From: Saprospiraceae bacterium
Lineage (GTDB): Bacteria > Bacteroidota > Bacteroidia > Chitinophagales > Saprospiraceae
Direction: 5' to 3'
Assembly: GCA_013001805.1 (NCBI GenBank)
Contig: JABDLW010000607.1
Coordinates: forward strand, 1-16,873
DNA: 16,873 nucleotides
How positions within the stretch are numbered: the stretch's first letter is position 1; each line of letters starts with the position of its first letter. Positions 6,763-14,084 of the stretch are shown here, piece after piece. The notes beneath the pieces were generated by a model. The model did no database searches. It saw only the letters and a program-made list of their open reading frames with translations, and was not told the DNA's origin. The position numbers and the translations under genes were made by a program.

Positions 6763-7832
6763 AGTTCAACTGATTGATTTTTACCCCTCAGGAGGATTTG
6801 TCCCAGGGATTGAATTTTATGATTTAATTGAGGACGTAATCTCTTCAAAAGGGCTCCGGAAATTAAAAGTTTGGTATTGTATTCATTGCACTTGGCCTGT
6901 ATTCGGGCAGTGGTGTTTAATACATCTCCGGAGTAGGTAATGTCTCTTTTGACAAGACCAATTTCTCCAGCTATAACCTTCCCGTAATGTATACCTGCTT
7001 TGAATTCGGGTACCTGTCCGTACCTGCTCAAATAAATATCGCTTTTCTCCGATATTTTCCTGATCATTTGAAAATAGCATTCGAGGCAATGGTTTTCTTC
7101 CAGGCCTTCTTGTAGTTTCCAGGATACGACGACCTCATCGCCTACATATTGATAAATATGACCCTTATTGTAAATAATTGGTTTGGTCAGATCTCTAAAA
7201 AAGTCCTTGAGAAGCCGGTGGTACAATTCATTTCCTAGCTTTTCGGCAATGGTGGTCGATGACTTCAGATCAACAAACATAAAAATACGTTCCTCGTATT
7301 GAGGCGTGCGATATTTTCCCCGGATAAAAGCGAATAAGATACCAGGTCCAAACTTATTGTTTATTTGTAAAAAAAGCTGTGTGAAACTTACTACTACTGA
7401 CCATGCAATAATATTTTTCAGATGCAGGGGATCCTGGATAAAAGCAATATAGGCTGACCAGCCCTCCGCCGAGTTAATTGAATGCCCTTGTACCAGGGGT
7501 ACGAAAATCAAACCCAGAAATGTGGTGATAAAAGCGACGATCAGAATAAAGGATATCAATACACTGATGATCGTATATCCATAGGACCTTTCGCTGAATT
7601 TCTCATCGACATAGAAAATCAAGAACGAACCACCTAATGTGCCACCAATGAATCCAGCCAGACAATTAAATAACAGATTTAAGGAAAAATTAAACTGGAC
7701 ATCATCAAATCCCTGTTCTTTGAGCGATGCAATTGAAAAATAATCATAGCATGTGATCCAGCCACCGATTACAACCCAAATAATAACAATGACCAGTACC
7801 TTTTTAAGTTTTATCTTTAGTTCGAGATTCAT
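6747..7832 (-). CDS. Membrane-bound class III adenylate/guanylate cyclase
   Basis: A 361-aa protein. Four hydrophobic segments (about 11-28, 50-75, 86-115 and 140-157) form an N-terminal membrane module I cannot assign to a known sensor. A class III cyclase domain fills about 180-361. Visible catalytic residues are metal-binding Asp188 (FMFVDLKSST), metal-binding Asp232 (YQYVGDEVVV), and transition-state Asn306 and Arg310 (GDVLNTTARIQ). By alignment the base-selecting Lys is Gln228 and the matching Asp is Thr299, so cAMP versus cGMP cannot be called. It makes a cyclic nucleotide at the inner membrane, presumably as an obligate homodimer. The chosen ATG (7830-7832) overlaps the sulfatase stop as ATGA and has AAAAAGGAGA directly upstream, a strong Shine-Dalgarno. 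An upstream in-frame extension would run into the sulfatase gene and is rejected. Confidence 0.9.
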   Translation of the reverse strand: MNLELKIKLKKVLVIVIIWVVIGGWITCYDYFSIASLKEQGFDDVQFNFSLNLLFNCLAGFIGGTLGGSFLIFYVDEKFSERSYGYTIISVLISFILIVAFITTFLGLIFVPLVQGHSINSAEGWSAYIAFIQDPLHLKNIIAWSVVVSFTQLFLQINNKFGPGILFAFIRGKYRTPQYEERIFMFVDLKSSTTIAEKLGNELYHRLLKDFFRDLTKPIIYNKGHIYQYVGDEVVVSWKLQEGLEENHCLECYFQMIRKISEKSDIYLSRYGQVPEFKAGIHYGKVIAGEIGLVKRDITYSGDVLNTTARIQAKCNEYNTKLLISGALLKRLRPQLNHKIQSLGQILLRGKNQSVELCTLV

Positions 7833-9319
7833 TCTCCTTTTTGCAATGCTTCGCGCCCCGGGTGTTTTCCCCATTCATATCGCCGGCTTTCATCAAAATC
7901 AGGATTGATTACCGGCAGGTCTGCTCCCACATCCTTTAACCAGGTATCTAGCTTCGCCTTCAATTCCTTCGCCCTGGTATGATCTGCCGCCGCCAGATTA
8001 TTTTTTTCACCAATATCTGAATTGAGGTTGTAGAGTTCGACTTGATCTTCATCATAGAAATACAGTAATTTAAAATTGCCTTCGCGAATGGCACTAGCCG
8101 GACGGCTATGATGGTAAACGGGATAATGCCAGAAGAGCGTTCTGCCGAGGTCCTCTTTACCAGTAAGAATTGGGAGCATACTTTTGCCATCCAGTGTCTG
8201 ATCCGGGGGCATGCCGTGAGTTATTTCCATGAGAGTGGGAAAGAAATCAACACTGGAAATCGGACTGTTTGCACTGCTGCCAGGATTAATTTTATTCGGC
8301 CATTTCACGATTAGTGGTTCACGAATTCCACCCTCGTATAGCGTGCCTTTTTCCGCCCTTAGGGGTTGGTTGGACGATGCGATGTATAAAAGACTGTCTT
8401 CTGGATAATAATGTTTTTTCGAATCCGCAATCAGAGGTATCTTATCAAACCTGCTCACGAGCCCACCATTATCGGAATAGAAAATGATGATGGTATTTTC
8501 CTCCAAAGCCAATTCGTTGATTTTGTCCACGATGCGGCCGACACTATTGTCAATGTGCTTAATCATAGCGGCATAGATCGCATTGCACGGGTAATCGTTT
8601 ACATTGGGTTTATTTAGGAATTGTTTTATAAGATTGGTGTCGGCATCCAGCTGCACATGCACGTCATAATGTGCTAAAAATAAAAAGAAGGGATCGTCTT
8701 TATTATCTTCAATAAAAGAAACACTCAGATCTGTAAGTGCTTCCGAAAGTATTTTGTCTTCTGGAAACGATTGATTGGGTTTTAATACCTGATTATAATT
8801 GTAATAGGGACTTCCCTGAAAGATGACGCTTTCATCGTAGCCTTGATTTTTGGGAAAATTCTGCTCCTGGTTTCCCAGATGCCATTTGCCAAAATAGCCG
8901 GTTCGATAATTTGCCTTTTTCATCATCTCACCCAGTGTTTCCATTTGCAAAGGCAAATACTGAGTCCTGTTTTGAGCCACCTGCATCTTTTCGAAAGGAC
9001 GCCAGTGCCCGGGTAAAAAATCGATGATGCCCAAACGAGCTGGATACTGACCGGTTTGGATACTGGCCCGGGTGGGCGAGCAGACCGGACAGGCAGCATA
9101 AGCGTTGTCGAATGTCATCCCCTCTTCGGCTAATCGGGTGAGGTTTGGGGCTTCATTAAACCGGTTTCCATATACCGGTAGATCCGCCCAGCCAAGATCA
9201 TCAGCCAGAATGAATACAATATTGGGAGGTGGTGCCTCGGCTTGCTCACCACAACTTGTCATAGTTGCAATAAGCATAAAAACGCAGGCTATCCTCAGGA
9301 ATACTGGAGGCTGGTTCAT
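7829..9319 (-). CDS. Exported S1-family sulfatase (lipoprotein)
   Basis: A 496-aa sulfatase of the alkaline-phosphatase-like fold that removes sulfate esters, most likely from carbohydrates. Residues 1-22 are a signal peptide ending Met-Thr-Ser-Cys, so Cys23 is probably lipidated. PNIVFILADDLGWADL carries the calcium-binding Asp40 and Asp41. CPVCSPTRASIQTG contains C-S-P-T-R, the Cys-type sulfatase signature, with Cys80 becoming formylglycine. GKWHLG (Lys145, His147), AHYDVH (His217), FYSDNGG (Asp283, Asn284) and EKGTLYEGG (Lys324) supply the remaining metal- and sulfate-site residues. Length is normal for the family. The start is ATG 9319; a GTG lies directly before it at 9322 and could also serve. 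It is the first gene of an overlapping three-gene operon with the cyclase and FAD oxidoreductase. No formylglycine-generating enzyme lies in the window, so it must come from elsewhere. The substrate cannot be read from sequence alone. Confidence 0.92.
   Translation of the reverse strand: MNQPPVFLRIACVFMLIATMTSCGEQAEAPPPNIVFILADDLGWADLPVYGNRFNEAPNLTRLAEEGMTFDNAYAACPVCSPTRASIQTGQYPARLGIIDFLPGHWRPFEKMQVAQNRTQYLPLQMETLGEMMKKANYRTGYFGKWHLGNQEQNFPKNQGYDESVIFQGSPYYNYNQVLKPNQSFPEDKILSEALTDLSVSFIEDNKDDPFFLFLAHYDVHVQLDADTNLIKQFLNKPNVNDYPCNAIYAAMIKHIDNSVGRIVDKINELALEENTIIIFYSDNGGLVSRFDKIPLIADSKKHYYPEDSLLYIASSNQPLRAEKGTLYEGGIREPLIVKWPNKINPGSSANSPISSVDFFPTLMEITHGMPPDQTLDGKSMLPILTGKEDLGRTLFWHYPVYHHSRPASAIREGNFKLLYFYDEDQVELYNLNSDIGEKNNLAAADHTRAKELKAKLDTWLKDVGADLPVINPDFDESRRYEWGKHPGREALQKGE
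7830..7844 (-). promoter_or_regulatory. Ribosome binding site and ATGA coupling junction
   Basis: On the minus strand the last sulfatase codons CAA-AAA-GGA-GAA-TGA contain AAAAAGGAGA followed at once by the cyclase start, so stop and start share ATGA. Strong Shine-Dalgarno sequences are uncommon in Bacteroidota and none of the other starts in the window has one this clear. This points to translational coupling and fixes the cyclase start. Confidence 0.75.
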
Positions 9320-9421
9320 CACAAAGAAATTAATCCAGCTTCAAAATATGCATTCTTCGTCAGACTCTTGTATAATGAATACGGTCTTTGACTAAAAATG
9401 AGTTTTTTATATTCCTGAAAA

Positions 9422-9458
9422 GCAACCTGCTACGCAGACATGCCACACGGCAGGTTGC
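9422..9458 (-). terminator. Candidate intrinsic terminator of the lactate dehydrogenase-quinone reductase operon
   Basis: GCAACCTGC (9422-9430) pairs perfectly over 9 bp with GCAGGTTGC (9450-9458) across a 19-base loop. Read on the minus strand, the stem is followed directly by TTTT. It lies about 130 bases past the quinone reductase stop and about 100 bases before the sulfatase start, where a terminator separating the two operons is expected. The short T run makes it moderate, not strong. Confidence 0.55.
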
Positions 9459-9586
9459 AAAATCAAACTCGCAGAAATGCGTCAGCATTTTATTTAGACT
9501 TTGGCACAGGGATGAGCCAAAGGATGTTCATACTGTTCTATTTCTAAGAGTGATTCATTTATGCAATTCCACAAAAAAACCTGAGA

Positions 9587-10555
9587 TTAATTCGTCAAGA
9601 CGATCTTGCCAATATGCTGACTGGTTTCCATATGGCGATGAGCCTCCGCCGCTTGCTTCATGGGAAAAACCCGGTCGACCACAGCTCTAAATTTTCCCGT
9701 TGCCAGAAGTGGCCATACTTTTCTCCGGATTTCACTAGTGAGCATGGTTTTGTAACTGTCTTCGCGGCTTCTTAATGTACTTCCCGAAATAGTAATGCGC
9801 TTGCGCATCACCTGGAGGATATCTAAATTTACTGATCGTCCCTGCATGGCATTTATGTAAATCAAGCGTCCCTCGGGATTGAGCAGATTGATGTTTTTTT
9901 GAAAATAGTCTCCTCCCACCATGTCGAGGATGACATCCAGACCGACGGAAGCCAACGACTTTTCGAAATCCTGTTCTTTGTAGTTTACGCAGAGGTCGGC
10001 ACCTAGTGATTCGCATGCTGCACATTTGGATTGCGATCCTGCGGTGGCAAATACCCGGGCTCCCAGGGCCTTGGCTAGCTGTATGGAAGTGATACCTATT
10101 CCACTACTTCCTCCATGTACCAGAAAGTTTTCCTGCTCTTGCAACTGCCCTCGCATGAAGACATTACTCCAAACGGTAAAAATCCCCTCAGGTAAGCTTG
10201 CCGCTTCGGTAAAAGTAAATTTATCCGGTACGGGCAAACAATGAGCTGCGACGACTTTTACAAAATCCGCATACCCACCTCCTCCGACCAGGGCACAGAC
10301 TTTATCGCCAATTTTCCATTGGGTTACCTGATCTCCCATTGCTTCAATTACTCCTGCAACTTCTACACCGGGAATGTCCCTGGGTACACCCTGTGGAGCA
10401 GGATAATTTCCCTGGCGTTGATATATATCCAGTCTGTTCACTCCGGCCGCCATTACCCGGATAAGCACTTCACCAGACGAAATAATGGGTATGGTTTTTT
10501 CCTGTACCTTCAAGACATCGGGCAATCCAAATTCGGTGATAACAACAGCTTTCAT
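9587..10555 (-). CDS. NAD(P)H:quinone oxidoreductase, PIG3/zeta-crystallin type
   Basis: A 322-aa zinc-free medium-chain dehydrogenase/reductase that passes electrons from NADPH to quinones; cytoplasmic. Residues 1-110 form the GroES-like domain with the PIG3-type motif NYPAPQGVPRDIPGVEVAG (50-68). PEGIFTVWSNVF (122-133) follows. The NADPH site is HGGSSGIGITSIQLAK (147-162), then a Rossmann fold, and ITISGSTLRSR near 254 is again typical of the PIG3 branch (TIGR02824-like). The zinc ligands of alcohol dehydrogenases are absent, as expected. Length is normal. It starts 13 bases after the stop of the large FAD/Fe-S dehydrogenase, so the two are almost surely one transcript. ATG 10555 is the natural start because the family begins MKAV/MKAI. 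An acryloyl-CoA-type or crotonyl reductase function is a less likely alternative. Confidence 0.92.
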   Translation of the reverse strand: MKAVVITEFGLPDVLKVQEKTIPIISSGEVLIRVMAAGVNRLDIYQRQGNYPAPQGVPRDIPGVEVAGVIEAMGDQVTQWKIGDKVCALVGGGGYADFVKVVAAHCLPVPDKFTFTEAASLPEGIFTVWSNVFMRGQLQEQENFLVHGGSSGIGITSIQLAKALGARVFATAGSQSKCAACESLGADLCVNYKEQDFEKSLASVGLDVILDMVGGDYFQKNINLLNPEGRLIYINAMQGRSVNLDILQVMRKRITISGSTLRSREDSYKTMLTSEIRRKVWPLLATGKFRAVVDRVFPMKQAAEAHRHMETSQHIGKIVLTN

Positions 10556-10568
10556 TTAGATCTACAAC

Positions 10569-13364
10569 TTAACTACTTACCTCATCAAGAAGTTTGAGGA
10601 TAGAATCGTATTGATGTCCCGTTGCCTCCGAAAGAGCAAGCTCACAGGTTTTGGATGTTGAATAATAGCCATTATATTCAGTTTCATTAACCTCGCTTGC
10701 TTCCTTTTTTGTGGCTGATCGTGTCAGCTCGGGATAGTAAAATCCGCGGTCACCTGCCATTCCGCAGCAGCCTGCAAAGTCAGGTATCTCCGCTTGCCTG
10801 GCACAAGCATTGCCAATCGCTTGTAGTTTTGACATCGTACCCATTTTATGTACAGAGCAAACCGGATGAAAGACAATTTTTTCCTTTGGTGATGTGATAG
10901 ATAATGCTGGAACGAGCATGTCAGAAGCAAAATCGATGACATCCAAAATGTTCAGCTGATCAAACCTTTTTTGATTTTCCTCCGACAGGTTATTACGTCC
11001 GTTCACCAGTGTCTGGGTGCAGCTGGTTACATCCAGAACAATGGGAATTTTTCCTTGATTTGATTCGATAAATAAGTGTTCTATGGTTTTGTTAATTGTA
11101 TAATGATAAGCATCGGTAAAGCCTTTGGACGAAAATATCTGACCACAGCATGCTTTATTAATCGATGAGGGTTTTATTACTTTGATTTTTGCTTTTTCAC
11201 ACAGGTTAAAAAATCTATTTGTAATATCTCCACCCATCATGCGGTTTATACATGCATTGAAATAGAGCACTCTTTGTTCACCGTCAGATGATCGCGGCAA
11301 AGGCTTCATTGCCGGACCTTGCAAATAATTTGACCACCTGGGCACGAATGGCATCACTCGTCTCGCCGTGGCCGTAAAATTCTTCATAAAATTGGCCCCC
11401 AAAACTTTATTAAAAAACAATCCTGATTTTAAAGCGACTTTGGCGCTCCCTTCCAGCCATCTGAAGTTTCGTGCAGCGACTAAGGCCATTTTGTTTTGCA
11501 GGGTGGAATGATTTTCCAACCTTAACCTTTTTACCAGGTCGCCGGTATTGATATCTACCGGACAGCTGGTTGCGCACATGCCGTCGACAGCGCAAGTGTC
11601 CAGGCCATCGTATTGGTAATCTTTTAAAAGTGCATTCCTTGATTTCAAATCGCCGCTGGTTTCCAGTCTTTTGATCGCTCTCCGGATTCCAATGCGGCGT
11701 CTTGGAGTTAAGGTTAGATCACGGCTGGGACAATTATTTTCGCAAAAGCCACATTCAATACAACGGTCCACTTCCTCTTCGACTATAGGCATGGTCTTGA
11801 GGTTATGAATGTGGGTTAATTTATCTTCAGTGATGACAATGCCGGGATTTAATAAGTTGGTGGGATCGACCAGCTGCTTCAATGTTTTCATGATTTGATA
11901 AGCGTCCGGGCCCCATTCTTTTTCAACAAAGGCGGAAACTGCCCTTCCGGTGCTATGTTCGCCTTTTAAAGCACCATCATATTTATCGAGAATTAATTCA
12001 AATAATTCGTCATTAAATTTTTCGTAATGATCTATATCCTCTTTACTGATAAAACTTTGGGATACGGCAAAATGTAAATTGCCATCTTTAGCGTGTCCGA
12101 AAATAATACCATTTTCATATTTATATTTTTCAAACAGGTTTTGGATGTCGACCACGGCATCACCCAGCCTTTCTACCGGCAGGGTAAAATCTTCCAGTAG
12201 GGTAGAGGTGCCTTTTGCCCGCATTCCAGCCACCGAAGGATACATACCCTTTCTTATTTTCCACAGTAAAGCTTGTCGCTGGACTTCTTGTGAGAAATTA
12301 AATTCATGGATCAGGGGCAACTTTTCGAAGGTGGGCAGAGCACTCTCATATTGCGCTATTAAAGCTTCCTCATTGGTTGCCTGAAATTCGCATAAAATGG
12401 CGGATGCCTGAGCCGGCAATGTTTTAAAAAAATCCGGTACTCCGGGCATGTTTTCCACCGAACGTAACGAAGCACGATCCATAAATTCCAGCGCCTCTGC
12501 CCCGGTCTGCCGGAGGTCGTATATAGCGTTGCATGCCGTTTCCGGATTTTCGAAGTACAGCATACCGGTCATCTTGTAGGGTAGATCAGGGATGGTCTTC
12601 AACACCGCCTCTGCGATAAATGCCAGAGTTCCTTCACCACCGATGATGACATGGGCCAAAATATCCAGGGGATGATCATAATCCAAAAAAGCGTTAATGC
12701 AATATCCCACTGTATTCTTTTGGCGGTATTTTTTTCGAATCCGGGCCACCAATGTGGGATTCTCCCGAACCTGATTTCTTAGGACCGTCAAGCCCTGAAA
12801 TAGCTCATGATCTTCCCTTTCAAACCGGTCGTAATCGTCCCGGACCTCCGTATTGTAGGCATGTCCATTAGGTAGGACGAAGGTCAAATATTGCAAAGTA
12901 TGATAGGAATTGTTGGTCACGCCACAGCACATGCCGCTTGAATTGTTTGAAAGAATGCCTCCCATCATGCAGGCATTGATGGATGCCGGATCCGGCCCCA
13001 TTTTTTTACCATACTTTTTCAGTGCCACATTTACATGAGCCCCGATGACACCCGGTTGCACGCGGACTTTGTTTCCACCTTCTTCCGGCTTCACCTGACG
13101 CCAGTAATTGCTGAGATCCGCCAGAATGCCGTCAGAGACCCCCTGGCCGGAAAAACTCGTACCGGCGGCACGGAAAGTCAGACTCTCTTGCCGGGCATGT
13201 GAGAAGGCAAAAAGGTCCTTGATCTCCTCTATGGTATTGGGCTGCACCACCACTTTGGGAACCAGATAAAAATGACTGGCATCACTGGCATAAGCATATC
13301 GGTCGATCAGACGCCCCTTGATGCGATCTTTGGGTAGGATGGAAAGTAGGTCTTCTGCAAGCAT
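10569..13364 (-). CDS. D-lactate dehydrogenase/glycolate oxidase-like FAD and Fe-S protein
   Basis: A 931-aa fusion of GlcD-like and GlcF-like parts. Residues 30-170 are the FAD_binding_4 (PCMH) domain, with RAAGTSFSGQ (65-74) contacting the flavin. About 260-510 is the FAD-oxidase C-terminal domain, including FGHAKDGNLHF (422-432). The first 4Fe-4S motif is Cys535, Cys538, Cys541 and Cys545. The second is Cys591, Cys597 and Cys601 with Asp594 at the remaining ligand position. Two cysteine-rich halves follow, with CCG at 739-741 and 866-868. The family oxidises D-lactate, glycolate or related D-2-hydroxyacids and passes electrons to the quinone pool or a cytochrome at the membrane; which substrate is used here cannot be told. 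An in-frame TTG at 13373 exists, but ATG 13364 is preferred. It is the first gene of an operon with the quinone reductase and has a candidate promoter just upstream. Confidence 0.93.
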   Translation of the reverse strand: MLAEDLLSILPKDRIKGRLIDRYAYASDASHFYLVPKVVVQPNTIEEIKDLFAFSHARQESLTFRAAGTSFSGQGVSDGILADLSNYWRQVKPEEGGNKVRVQPGVIGAHVNVALKKYGKKMGPDPASINACMMGGILSNNSSGMCCGVTNNSYHTLQYLTFVLPNGHAYNTEVRDDYDRFEREDHELFQGLTVLRNQVRENPTLVARIRKKYRQKNTVGYCINAFLDYDHPLDILAHVIIGGEGTLAFIAEAVLKTIPDLPYKMTGMLYFENPETACNAIYDLRQTGAEALEFMDRASLRSVENMPGVPDFFKTLPAQASAILCEFQATNEEALIAQYESALPTFEKLPLIHEFNFSQEVQRQALLWKIRKGMYPSVAGMRAKGTSTLLEDFTLPVERLGDAVVDIQNLFEKYKYENGIIFGHAKDGNLHFAVSQSFISKEDIDHYEKFNDELFELILDKYDGALKGEHSTGRAVSAFVEKEWGPDAYQIMKTLKQLVDPTNLLNPGIVITEDKLTHIHNLKTMPIVEEEVDRCIECGFCENNCPSRDLTLTPRRRIGIRRAIKRLETSGDLKSRNALLKDYQYDGLDTCAVDGMCATSCPVDINTGDLVKRLRLENHSTLQNKMALVAARNFRWLEGSAKVALKSGLFFNKVLGANFMKNFTATARRVMPFVPRWSNYLQGPAMKPLPRSSDGEQRVLYFNACINRMMGGDITNRFFNLCEKAKIKVIKPSSINKACCGQIFSSKGFTDAYHYTINKTIEHLFIESNQGKIPIVLDVTSCTQTLVNGRNNLSEENQKRFDQLNILDVIDFASDMLVPALSITSPKEKIVFHPVCSVHKMGTMSKLQAIGNACARQAEIPDFAGCCGMAGDRGFYYPELTRSATKKEASEVNETEYNGYYSTSKTCELALSEATGHQYDSILKLLDEVSS

Positions 13365-13392
13365 AAATACCAATTGGAAATTTTAGTGCAAG

Positions 13393-13424
13393 CTAAACTA
13401 AAAATTATATCACTCGAAGACAAA
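13393..13424 (-). promoter_or_regulatory. Candidate Bacteroidota promoter for the lactate dehydrogenase operon
   Basis: On the minus strand TTTG (13421-13424) is followed after 20 bases by TAGTTTAG (13393-13400), which matches the -7 consensus TAnnTTTG at 7 of 8 positions; TTTG is the -33 consensus. Spacing fits the Bacteroidota primary sigma factor, and transcription would start about 20 bases upstream of the ATG at 13364. A TATAAT-like string also lies in the spacer. Confidence 0.5.
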
Positions 13425-13536
13425 CAATCACCTGTGAACAATTTATCCGGAAGAATTGGCTGACATGGAACTTGCCTGCCAACACAGGCTCAGCCGGGAG
13501 TATGACGTTTGGTGGCTAGGATGATCTCAAAAGATA

Positions 13537-13974
13537 CTACGATTTCTCAAGTATTTCCTTCAATAGCTTTAAGTCCTTCTTATTGGCACGCCGCATTGCT
13601 AATGTCATGAAAGGGGCCATTATTTTTGAAAATCCCCTGGGGCTACCCTGATTTCGCAATTTCATTTCGGTGCTGTCTAGATCAATGGCCCTCCACTTAT
13701 AGGTGGTCTCCATGGGAAAGGGCCCTTCGGCAGTCCGCATAACCAATTTTTCGTGAGGGATGTACTCCGAAATCACATAAGTGTAAGACAGCTTCCGGCC
13801 CAGGAAGTGAGCTTCGAAGGCGATCTCGCTACCGACGCTTAGCGGGGGCTTGGTTTTCCAAACGACTGATTTAATATTGACATACCACTCGGGGGCATGA
13901 TCCGGATTGGCTGCGTAGAGAGAGACCTCTTTTACCGGTCGATTGATAATGGTTTTCGTTTGCACATTGACCAT
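13537..13974 (-). CDS. SRPBCC-fold protein (polyketide cyclase/START-like)
   Basis: A 145-aa cytoplasmic protein with no signal peptide. The N-terminus (VNVQTKTIINRPVKEVSLYAANPDHAPEWY) is the typical SRPBCC start: a beta strand, the I-x-R-P-x-x-x-V turn, and the helix ending in a P-E-W type motif. A run of alternating strands follows (IAFEAHFLGRKLSYTYVI, LVMRTAEGPFPMETTY). A long C-terminal helix (about 119-145) closes the hydrophobic pocket. The fold binds hydrophobic ligands; members range from cyclases to lipid carriers to stress proteins, so no reaction is assigned. Length is right for a complete single domain. It lies 110 bases after the second permease and about 170 bases before the lactate dehydrogenase, on the same strand. 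An inverted repeat abuts its start codon and is listed separately. ATG 13974 is the only start that includes the first strand. Confidence 0.85.
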   Translation of the reverse strand: MVNVQTKTIINRPVKEVSLYAANPDHAPEWYVNIKSVVWKTKPPLSVGSEIAFEAHFLGRKLSYTYVISEYIPHEKLVMRTAEGPFPMETTYKWRAIDLDSTEMKLRNQGSPRGFSKIMAPFMTLAMRRANKKDLKLLKEILEKS

Positions 13975-14018
13975 AGGAGATAATTTCAGGATAAGAAAAT
14001 AGTGTTTTTTAATCTCCT
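13975..14018 (-). repeat. Inverted repeat abutting the SRPBCC gene start
   Basis: On the minus strand AGGAGAT (14012-14018) and ATCTCCT (13975-13981) are perfect 7-bp complements 30 bases apart, and the second arm touches the ATG at 13974. In RNA the Shine-Dalgarno-like AGGAG arm would be paired and the start codon would sit at the base of the hairpin. It may be a translation-controlling structure or a protein-binding site, or may be chance. Confidence 0.4.
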
Positions 14019-14084
14019 GACGAATTTCAGCAAACTAATTGGACAATTTGACAGGTGCAAACACGCACACGATTAATTCCATTC

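Noticed and set aside
9388..9690. Plus-strand frame of 100 codons
   Set aside because: Spans the candidate terminator and the antisense of the quinone reductase end; product looks random.
10241..10597. Plus-strand frame of 118 codons
   Set aside because: Antisense to the quinone reductase gene, which has strong family motifs.
12079..12384. Plus-strand frame of 101 codons
   Set aside because: Antisense shadow of the FAD/Fe-S dehydrogenase gene.
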